Shown here piece by piece: positions 8,729-15,906 of a stretch of DNA of 64,000 bases (its first letter is position 1; each line of letters starts with the position of its first letter). Position numbers and translations under genes: made by a program. The notes beneath the pieces are model-generated. The model worked only from the letters and a program-made list of their open reading frames with translations. It ran no database searches and was not told the DNA's origin. The stretch lies in assembly GCA_902800715.1 (NCBI GenBank), contig CADCFN010000008.1:1-64000 (forward strand), in the 5' to 3' direction. This DNA comes from an uncultured Bacteroidales bacterium. Lineage in GTDB: Bacteria; Bacteroidota; Bacteroidia; Bacteroidales; Muribaculaceae.

Positions 8729-9838
8729 TCAGCCCTCGGCAAACTCCATGAGGTAGGCCTTGATGAAGTCGTCCAGGTCGCCGTCCATCACACCACCCAC
8801 ATCGCTGGTCTGGTGGTTGGTGCGGTGGTCCTTCACGCGGCGGTCGTCAAAGACGTAGCTGCGAATCTGGCTGCCCCATTCAATCTTCTTCTTGCTATCC
8901 TCGACCTTGCGCTGCTCCTCGCGACGATGCTCCAGCTCCTTGTTGTAGAGGATTGAACGCAGATTACGCAGTGCGTTCTCGCGGTTCTTGGGCTGGTCGC
9001 GTGTCTCGGTGTTCTCGACGAGGATTTCCTCTTCCTCGCCCGTGTAGGGGTCCTTATACTGGTAACGTACACGCACACCCGATTCCACCTTGTTCACGTT
9101 CTGTCCGCCGGCGCCACCGCTGCGGAAGGTGTCCCATGAGATGCGTGCAGGGTCAAGGGTGATTTCGATGGTGTCGTCGACAAGCGGGGTGACGAAAACC
9201 GAAGCAAACGAGGTCATGCGCTTGCCTTGTGCATTATAGGGTGAGACGCGCACCAGTCGATGCACGCCGTTCTCGCTCTTGAGGTAACCGTAGGCAAAGT
9301 CGCCCTCGATGCTGATGGTGACGCTCTTGATTCCCGCCTCGTCACCGTCGATGAGGTGCTCGATGGCAGTCTTGTAGCCGTGGCGCTCACACCAGCGCAG
9401 ATACATGCGCATGAGCATCGATGCCCAGTCCTGGCTCTCGGTGCCACCGGCACCCGAGTTGATTTTCAGGATGGCGTCCATCTTGTCCTCGTCGTGACGC
9501 AGCATGTTGCGCAGTTCGAGCTTCTCGAGCATGGCGAGCGCCTTGGTATAGAGCGCATCGACCTCACTTTCCTCAACGAGCCCTTCCTTGACGAAGTCAA
9601 ATCCCGTGACGACCTCGTCAACGGCGAGTTCCACTTCCTCGCAGCCGTTAATCCAGTTGCGTAGAGACTTGATTTTCTTCATCTGTGCCTCGGCGGCTTT
9701 CTGGTCCTGCCAGAAGTCGGGCACATGGGTGCGCAGTTCTTCTTCCTCAACCTCGATTTTCTTGCCATCGATGTCCAGGTAGTGTTTGAGATCGTCTTTG
9801 CGTTGTTGCAGTTCCTTGAGTTGTTCTTGTGTAATCAT
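8729..9838 (-). CDS. prfB: Peptide chain release factor 2
   Basis: A 369-residue class I release factor that ends translation at UGA and UAA. The GGQ motif is at residues 244-246 (GGAGGQNVNK), the AGGTE motif near 130, and the C-terminal tail motif WGSQIRSYV is present. Two points stand out. First, the stop-recognition tripeptide, SPF in the family, reads SPY (199-201). Second, the programmed +1 frameshift usual near codon 25 is absent: the frame runs TAC CTG GAC through KHYLDIDG without a UGA, so that autoregulation is lost. A short insertion follows GGQ (YKDPYTGEEEEILVENTE). It is still clearly RF2 and not RF1. Confidence 0.93.
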   Translation of the reverse strand: MITQEQLKELQQRKDDLKHYLDIDGKKIEVEEEELRTHVPDFWQDQKAAEAQMKKIKSLRNWINGCEEVELAVDEVVTGFDFVKEGLVEESEVDALYTKALAMLEKLELRNMLRHDEDKMDAILKINSGAGGTESQDWASMLMRMYLRWCERHGYKTAIEHLIDGDEAGIKSVTISIEGDFAYGYLKSENGVHRLVRVSPYNAQGKRMTSFASVFVTPLVDDTIEITLDPARISWDTFRSGGAGGQNVNKVESGVRVRYQYKDPYTGEEEEILVENTETRDQPKNRENALRNLRSILYNKELEHRREEQRKVEDSKKKIEWGSQIRSYVFDDRRVKDHRTNHQTSDVGGVMDGDLDDFIKAYLMEFAEG

Positions 9839-9845
9839 TATTTTT

Positions 9846-9901
9846 AGTTTCTAGTCTCTAGTCTCTAGTCCCTAGTTTCTAGTTTTTAGTTTCTAGTTTT
9901 T
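9846..9901 (+). repeat. AGTTNNN heptad tract (8 units)
   Basis: Eight in-phase heptads (AGTTTCT, AGTCTCT, AGTCCCT, AGTTTTT types) between the fatty-acyl-CoA ligase and prfB. The last one runs into the stop codon of the ligase gene. Confidence 0.8.
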
Positions 9902-11753
9902 AGTTGTTTGTGGGTTCGTTTTTGTCTTTCTTCTTGCGGTAGTCGGCGGCATACATTGCGTCAATCAGCGGGCGGTAGCGCTTGTTGATGACGGCACGCT
10001 TGATTTTGAGGGTGTTGGTCAATTCTCCACTCTCCATCGTGAAGGGCTTGGGCAGCAGAACGAATTTCTTGATTTGCTCATAGGAGGCAAGGCCTTTCTG
10101 ATAGTCGTTGATGCGGTCCTCAATCATCTTGTGGATTTCGGGGTTGTTGACCAGTTCCTCGATGGAATGGTGCTCGATGTGCTTCTTGTCGGCATAGGCT
10201 GCGAGCTCCTCGAAGTCGGGAACGATGAGCGCCGACACATATTTGCGTCCGTCACCGATGACCGTTACCTGCTCGATGTATTTGTCCTGTCCCAGCATCG
10301 TTTCCAGCACCTGCGGAGCGATGTATTTGCCATTGCTGGTCTTATAGAGGTCCTTGAGGCGCTCGGTGAGGATGATTTCGCCTGTCGGTGCCAGTTCGCC
10401 GCAGTCGCCGGTGTGGAACCAGCCGTCGGCATCGATGGCCTTGGCGGTTTCCTCGGGCTTGTTGTAGTAACCCTGCATGATGGTGGGACCCTTGACGAGA
10501 ATCTCGTTTTGGTCGCCAATCTTCACCTGGATGCTCGAGATGGGCAGTCCTACAGTGCCGATGGTCCAGTTGGGCGGGGTGAAGAAGCTTACCGAGGCGT
10601 TGGTCTCGCTCAGTCCGTAGCCGATGCAGATGTTGATGCCCACGGCATGCAGGAACTCGGTAATGTTGTCGCTGAGCATGGCTCCTGCAGTGGGGAACAT
10701 CTTGCTGTCGGTCACGCCGATGGCACCGCGCAGCTTCTGGAAGACTTTTTTCTCAAAGTACTGGTACTGCTTCTCGATGAGTGCAGGCGCTTTCTTGCCC
10801 ACGCGTGCATACTTCAGGTTGCGCGTCTTGCCCACGCGGATAGCCTGCTTGACCATCATGCGGACCACGGGTTTGGCGCTCTGCAGGTTGTCGTTGATGG
10901 CGGTATAGACCTTCTCCCAGAATCGGGGCACGCTGCACATGTAATTGGGTTGCACCTCCTTGACTGCGCGCTGGATTTCCCTCGGGTCGTAGTTGATGGC
11001 GACGCGAATGCCGGTACACAGGCAGACCATCGTCCATCCCAGTTCAAACACATGGCTGAAGGGCAGGAAACTCAACGAAACATCCGTCTTATCGTCGATG
11101 AAACCGAAGCGTTCGATGTGAGCATCCATCGCGGCATTCATGTTGCTGTGTGCCAGCATGACGCCCTTGGGGACACCTGTGGTGCCTGAGGTGTAAATCA
11201 GGTACATGATGTCGGTTTCCACGCCCTCTTGTTTGCGTTTCTCGATTTGTGCCATCACATCCTTACCGAGTTTGTCACCCGTAGTGAGAAATTCATCCCA
11301 AGTGAGTGAGGTCTTGTCGTCGGCATCATGCTTCACGTCGGGATGCAAGGTGACGATGAACTTGAGGGTGGGGCACTCACCGATGACCTGGCGGGCAATG
11401 TCATATTGCCGCTGGTCGCCAGCAAACAGGATAGTGGCACCCGAATCATTGACGATATAGGCGACCTCGTCCTTGCTGCTCGTGGCGTAGATGGGCACGG
11501 GGATAGCACGGTTATAGAAAGCGCCGAAGTGGGTAATCAATATCTCGGGGCAGTTTTGGGTAAAGATGCACACGCGTCCCTGCGGCTCCACGCCTCCCAT
11601 GTAGAGGGCTCCTGCTGCTCGGTCTATCAATTGGCTGAAGTCTTGCCATGTGATAGAAGACCACACCTGGGTCTCGTAATCACGAAAACGCAACGCTTCT
11701 CGCTCGCCATACTTGGCGCACTGCTGTGGAATCAGTTCAACAAATCTGTTCAT
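9900..11753 (-). CDS. Long-chain fatty-acid--CoA ligase (AMP-forming)
   Basis: A 617-residue member of the adenylate-forming family. The P-loop-like motif YTSGTTGVPKGV (from about residue 187), the GYGLSETNA motif and the GWFHTGDCGEL motif are all present in order. It would activate fatty acids with ATP and CoA at the inner face of the membrane. I start it at MNRFVEL (11753). An in-frame ATG at 11786 lies inside the -7 promoter box (11784-11791), so it cannot be the start of that transcript. The C-terminus ends with a charged tail whose last codons are covered by heptad repeats. Substrate chain length cannot be read from sequence. Confidence 0.92.
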   Translation of the reverse strand: MNRFVELIPQQCAKYGEREALRFRDYETQVWSSITWQDFSQLIDRAAGALYMGGVEPQGRVCIFTQNCPEILITHFGAFYNRAIPVPIYATSSKDEVAYIVNDSGATILFAGDQRQYDIARQVIGECPTLKFIVTLHPDVKHDADDKTSLTWDEFLTTGDKLGKDVMAQIEKRKQEGVETDIMYLIYTSGTTGVPKGVMLAHSNMNAAMDAHIERFGFIDDKTDVSLSFLPFSHVFELGWTMVCLCTGIRVAINYDPREIQRAVKEVQPNYMCSVPRFWEKVYTAINDNLQSAKPVVRMMVKQAIRVGKTRNLKYARVGKKAPALIEKQYQYFEKKVFQKLRGAIGVTDSKMFPTAGAMLSDNITEFLHAVGINICIGYGLSETNASVSFFTPPNWTIGTVGLPISSIQVKIGDQNEILVKGPTIMQGYYNKPEETAKAIDADGWFHTGDCGELAPTGEIILTERLKDLYKTSNGKYIAPQVLETMLGQDKYIEQVTVIGDGRKYVSALIVPDFEELAAYADKKHIEHHSIEELVNNPEIHKMIEDRINDYQKGLASYEQIKKFVLLPKPFTMESGELTNTLKIKRAVINKRYRPLIDAMYAADYRKKKDKNEPTNN

Positions 11754-11783
11754 AAGCCATCTTGCTTTTTGATTTTCAAATGG

Positions 11784-11791
11784 CAAAGTTA
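11784..11791 (-). promoter_or_regulatory. -7 box of the fatty-acyl-CoA ligase promoter
   Basis: The minus strand reads TAACTTTG, an exact TAnnTTTG match, 30 bp from the chosen start codon. It decides between two possible starts. No clear -33 box. Confidence 0.65.
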
Positions 11792-11918
11792 CGAAAAATC
11801 TATGTAACTTTTATAAAAGAATCCCAAAAGAGACAGATTTTCTTGCGATAAAAAATGGTCTTGCAAGAAAGAAATATTGCTGAAATGAGCGATTAATGCG
11901 TTTTCGGGTCATTAAAGT

Positions 11919-12040
11919 CAGTTTGATTTTTTAATCATATAAATTGGACTAAAATGATGGATTTCAGTTGTTTGTTGTTTTGAAACAGTTAGATTTTTGG
12001 TTTGATGTACGAAACGTAATAAGATTTATGTGTACCTTTG
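11919..12040 (+). promoter_or_regulatory. Promoter/operator of the amylase-susR operon (candidate SusR sites)
   Basis: CAGTTTGATTTT at 11919, TTCAGT at 11963, CAGTTAGATTTTTGG at 11986 and the -7 box TACCTTTG at 12033-12040. Offsets from the first element are 44, 67 and 114 bp. The same elements at the same offsets precede susC (15700-15821). The -33 region lacks TTTG at the right distance, as expected for an activator-dependent promoter. The divergent stretch 11792-11918 shows nothing else I can name. Confidence 0.65.
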
Positions 12041-12061
12041 TAAAAAACAATATTAATCTAA

Positions 12062-13966
12062 ATGCAAACCAAAGTGAGACGTTTATTTTCTTTTTCCATC
12101 CTGATGATGGTGGCGCTGGTATCGCTGGCGGCAGTTTATGAGCCGACGCTGACGAGTGACAGCGAGGTATGTGTGTTCTTTGAGGCTAACGGTACCGTGA
12201 CTGATGCTCCCAAAGTTTGGGTGTGGGCAGGCAACACCGACGGCCGTAACTATGTGGGTACTGAGTGGCCCGGCGCTGCCATGACCTATATGGGCGATAC
12301 CCAGACAGGCAATAAAATCTATAAATGGACCTATACGGGCACATTGGCGATGCCCACAGGATTGATTTTCACTTGGAATAATCAGGGTGGCCGTGTGGAC
12401 GGCTCCTTCACCAATCACGGCTACTATGTGATGGGTGAACTGACCAAGATTGTCGGGGCAGGAGAGAGTACCTTTGTTCCTAACCAGAACGTCATCTATG
12501 AGCTTGACCTGTACAACTTTACGAGCCAGGGCACACTTGCAGCCGCACAACAGCGCCTGGACTACCTGAAGGACCTGGGCGTTGACATCATCTGGCTCAT
12601 GCCGATTCATCCCCGTGGCATCCAGGGCCGTATCGGTTCGCTGGGCAGCCCCTACGCCCCGCGCGACTATCATGCCGTGAACAGCGACTTCGGCACCATA
12701 GCCGACCTGAAAGCATTTGTCACCGCAGCCCATCAGCGCGGCATGCAGGTGTGGCTCGACTGGGTCGCCAACCATACCGCTAAAGATAATGTGTGGATTA
12801 CCCAGCACCGTGACTACTATAACTCGACGCTCACCAGCCCCAACGGCTATGGCGACGTGTATCAGCTCGATTACAGCAAGGAAGCCACCCAACTGGCGAT
12901 GATTGAGGCGATGCAGTACTGGATTGACCAGGTGGACATCGACGGCTACCGCTGCGACTACATCAGCAGTAACACCATTCCCACGTCTTTCTGGACGCGT
13001 GCCATCAAGGCGTTGAAGGAGTACAAGCCGGGCAAGACCATCACCATGCTGGGCGAGGGTGATATGGCTAACAGTGTACCACGCCTGCTCGTGTGTGGCT
13101 GGGACTATGACTATGCATGGGGATTCCAGTCGGGTCTGGTCAACAACAAGAACAATCCCACCGGTGTGCTCAACCAGTGCAAGAATTTGGTGAAGGATCT
13201 GCGTTTTGTCGATATCAGCCGCATGGTTTACCTCACCAACCACGACCAGAACTACAACAGTTCGATGACGACACAGTATGGCAACAACGCCTATGCCTTC
13301 ACCGTGCTGACGTTTACGCTCTATGGTATGCCGATGCTCTACAACGGTCAGGAAACTGGCTATCTGATGTCACGCAAGCTTGACTACTTCAACCGCACGC
13401 CCATCAACTGGAACAGTGTGGACAATAAGATGCTCAACACCGTCAAGGCGCTCACTGCTTTGAAACACAGCTGTGACGCGCTCATCGATAACGGCGACCG
13501 CGCTGCCGAGGTCACCTTCCTCAATACCGGTAACAATAATGTGATGGCATATACCCGTCACCACAACGAGCAGACGGCACTTGTGGTGCTCAATCTGGGC
13601 ACCAGCTCTGTCAGCACCGTTGTTTCGGGACTGGAAGCCGGCAGCTGGAAACGTGCCATCGATGTCAGCAATATTGACCAGGGCCTTACTGATATTCCCG
13701 TAACCCTAAACGCCACCCAGAGTTTCACAATTCCCGCAGGCGGTTATCAGGTGTATGTCAAGGGCGAGCCCCAGAGTGACTATATCCCTGGTGACGTCAA
13801 TAATGACGGTGAGGTCAGTGTGGCTGACGTGACAAGAATTATCGATATCATCACAGGTGACGAAGCGGATGATGCAACACTGAAACGTGCCGATGTCAAT
13901 CAAGATAATGAAATCACCGTTGCCGACGTGATTAGGGTCATTGATATCATTATTGGGCTAGCTTAA
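12062..13966 (+). CDS. Secreted GH13 alpha-amylase with starch-binding and dockerin-like modules
   Basis: A 634-residue protein. Order: signal peptide (to about 24), a starch-binding module of the CBM26 type (about 30-125; WVWAGN...EWPG), a GH13 barrel (about 140-475), a C-terminal beta domain, and two dockerin-like calcium repeats (about 577-634; DVNNDGEVSVADV and DVNQDNEITVADV). The catalytic triad is D299 (GYRCDYI), E332 (MLGEGD) and D395 (TNHDQN). It cuts alpha-1,4-glucan outside the cell or in the periplasm. It lies 21 bp before the SusR-type regulator, so the two are probably one transcript. It differs from B. thetaiotaomicron SusA/SusG by the fused binding module and the dockerin-like tail. 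Confidence 0.93.
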   Translation: MQTKVRRLFSFSILMMVALVSLAAVYEPTLTSDSEVCVFFEANGTVTDAPKVWVWAGNTDGRNYVGTEWPGAAMTYMGDTQTGNKIYKWTYTGTLAMPTGLIFTWNNQGGRVDGSFTNHGYYVMGELTKIVGAGESTFVPNQNVIYELDLYNFTSQGTLAAAQQRLDYLKDLGVDIIWLMPIHPRGIQGRIGSLGSPYAPRDYHAVNSDFGTIADLKAFVTAAHQRGMQVWLDWVANHTAKDNVWITQHRDYYNSTLTSPNGYGDVYQLDYSKEATQLAMIEAMQYWIDQVDIDGYRCDYISSNTIPTSFWTRAIKALKEYKPGKTITMLGEGDMANSVPRLLVCGWDYDYAWGFQSGLVNNKNNPTGVLNQCKNLVKDLRFVDISRMVYLTNHDQNYNSSMTTQYGNNAYAFTVLTFTLYGMPMLYNGQETGYLMSRKLDYFNRTPINWNSVDNKMLNTVKALTALKHSCDALIDNGDRAAEVTFLNTGNNNVMAYTRHHNEQTALVVLNLGTSSVSTVVSGLEAGSWKRAIDVSNIDQGLTDIPVTLNATQSFTIPAGGYQVYVKGEPQSDYIPGDVNNDGEVSVADVTRIIDIITGDEADDATLKRADVNQDNEITVADVIRVIDIIIGLA

Positions 13967-13987
13967 CACGTTGTTGTTGAGTAGTTA

Positions 13988-15649
13988 ATGAATAACTGGA
14001 AAAACGAAATGAGAAGGCGTTGGTTATGGTTGATGATTATGCTCATTGGGGCTGTCGGGACTGCGGCAGCCTCCGATAAGGGCAGGTTTCAACGACTGGA
14101 CAGCCTGATAGCCGAGCAGCCGCGGATTATCGCCGAAAAAGAGGAGCGTCTGTCGCACATCAAGGCTGACTTGGGAAAAACTGCCGATTCCAACGGGCGC
14201 TATGCAGTGCTGAAGCGACTGTATGACGAATATTCCGCTTATCAGTATGATTCAGCCTATGCCTACGTCACCGAAAGCTTGAAATTGGCCCAATCGATGG
14301 GCAATGAACGCTTGGTGAATGAGAGCCGCCTGAATTTGGCACATATCCTGTCCACTGCCTGCCTGATGGACCAGGCGGTCTTGACGCTGAGTCAAATAGA
14401 CACCGCCCGCTTGACCACTGACCAACTTTTCCAGTATTATCGCATCAAGACAAATCTGCTCATCTACGAGGCTGAGTACATGCAAGGCACGCAGTATGCT
14501 GATGAGTATGTGAATCAGCTGATTGACATGCGGCGCTTAGTAGCGGGCATCGACATGCCGCATGACGACGTGAACTATCAGCTCACCCTTGCCGAGAATC
14601 TTGCCGACAGCCGCCAGCACAGTCAAGCCATCGACCTGCTCACCCGACTGATGTCGCAGTACAAGAGCGGTGACCGCATGTACTCTATCATTGCCAGCAC
14701 CATGTCGTTCCATTACAGTCAGATGGGGGACAAGGACAAGCAGATGCAATACCTCATCAAAAGCGCCGAGAGCGACCTGGAAGGTTGCATCCGAGAGAAT
14801 ACCGCCCTGCGAACGATAGCCGACCGCCTGTTTGACGAAGGCGACATCGACCGTGCCTACCGCTACATGCGCGTGGCGGTTGATGACGCCAACTTTTACG
14901 GCACCCGCCTGCGCAATATCCAGTCATCACGCATCGTGCCCAAAATCCTGAATGCCTATCAGACCAAGCAGGAACGCAACCACCGCAACATGATGTGGCT
15001 GCTGGGCATCATTTCGCTGATAGCCTTGTTGCTCGTCGTGGGCGTCATCGCCATCTACCAGTTGTTGAAGCGCTACCGTCGCTTGAATGAGCAGAAAAAG
15101 GCGATTAACGAGCAATTGCGCACAGTCAATGCCCAATTGGGCGACACCGTAGAACAGCTGCACGAGAGCAACGGCCTGCTGCAAGAACGCGAAAAGCTCA
15201 AGGAAGAGTATATTGCCCGTTTTCTCGCTCTCTCCAGCAAATTCATTGACCGGGGCGAGGAGCAGCGCAAGGCGCTCTATCGCCTGTATCGTGACCGCAA
15301 GACAGAGGAACTCGCCCGTGAGCTCAAGAGCACCCATTCGGGCAATGAGAACGCCCAATTGTTCTACGAGAACTTTGACAACGCGTTTCTGAACATTTAC
15401 CCCAACTTTGTCGATGAGGTGAACAAACTCCTTCAGGAAGATGGCAAGATTGAAGTCAAGCAGGGCAAGCGCCTCACCACCGAGGCGCGTGTGCTGGCGC
15501 TCATCCGCATCGGCATCACCGACAACCAGAGCATTGCCAACATCCTGCGGGCTAGCCTGACGACCATCTACACATACCGCTCCAAACTCAAAGCCCGCGC
15601 CCTCAACAAAGACGATTTTGAGGCTCAGGTTAAGGCCATCGAAAGCTGA
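13988..15649 (+). CDS. susR: SusR-type transmembrane transcriptional regulator (DUF6377 family)
   Basis: A 553-residue protein. Order: N-terminal signal/anchor (about 8-28), a tetratricopeptide-like periplasmic sensor (about 35-325), a membrane segment (about 335-360, MMWLLGIISLIALLLVVGV), a coiled coil (about 365-410) and a cytoplasmic region ending in a helix-turn-helix (about 500-540; ITDNQSIANILRASLTTIY). This is the layout of B. thetaiotaomicron SusR, which activates starch genes in response to maltose. The assignment rests on that layout and on its place between amylase and susC. No promoter fits in the 21 bp upstream, so it should be co-transcribed with the amylase. That would make it autoactivated if it acts on the boxes at 11919-12007. 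Confidence 0.88.
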   Translation: MNNWKNEMRRRWLWLMIMLIGAVGTAAASDKGRFQRLDSLIAEQPRIIAEKEERLSHIKADLGKTADSNGRYAVLKRLYDEYSAYQYDSAYAYVTESLKLAQSMGNERLVNESRLNLAHILSTACLMDQAVLTLSQIDTARLTTDQLFQYYRIKTNLLIYEAEYMQGTQYADEYVNQLIDMRRLVAGIDMPHDDVNYQLTLAENLADSRQHSQAIDLLTRLMSQYKSGDRMYSIIASTMSFHYSQMGDKDKQMQYLIKSAESDLEGCIRENTALRTIADRLFDEGDIDRAYRYMRVAVDDANFYGTRLRNIQSSRIVPKILNAYQTKQERNHRNMMWLLGIISLIALLLVVGVIAIYQLLKRYRRLNEQKKAINEQLRTVNAQLGDTVEQLHESNGLLQEREKLKEEYIARFLALSSKFIDRGEEQRKALYRLYRDRKTEELARELKSTHSGNENAQLFYENFDNAFLNIYPNFVDEVNKLLQEDGKIEVKQGKRLTTEARVLALIRIGITDNQSIANILRASLTTIYTYRSKLKARALNKDDFEAQVKAIES

Positions 15650-15699
15650 AAAACTGCTGTTTGCCGCCCCTCCCTTGAAGTTGTTTTTGAGTTTAAAAT

Positions 15700-15821
15700 C
15701 AGTTAGATTTTCTTGTTGTTTCTAGTCATGCATATTACTGAAATTCAGTGATTTAATTTAAATTCTAATTTAGATTTTTGTTTGATGCTATTTGTGCGGT
15801 CATGCATGCATGCTAATTTTG
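15700..15821 (+). promoter_or_regulatory. Promoter/operator of susC (candidate SusR sites)
   Basis: CAGTTAGATTTT at 15700, TTCAGT at 15744, a second TTAGATTTTTG box aligned at 15767, and a full promoter TTTG (15791-15794), 19 bp, TAATTTTG (15814-15821). Offsets 44, 67 and 114 equal those upstream of the amylase. A CATGCATGCATGC stretch fills the spacer. The leader to susC is about 80 nt. Confidence 0.7.
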
Positions 15822-15906
15822 CAATGCTTGACAGCGGATGACCTGTTATTGATGACGACAAAACTTATTACCAAAATCAATTTATATTAACTTAATTTTA
15901 TTGACA

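Noticed and set aside
10074-11189. Plus-strand frame opposite the fatty-acyl-CoA ligase
   Set aside because: Shadow of a gene with all adenylate-forming motifs; no domain of its own. The same reasoning applies to frames opposite asd, GH97, prfB and the giant genes.
12083-13243. Long minus-strand frame opposite the amylase gene
   Set aside because: The amylase has a full catalytic triad. The antisense frame is rich in His/Val/Gly, typical of shadow frames.
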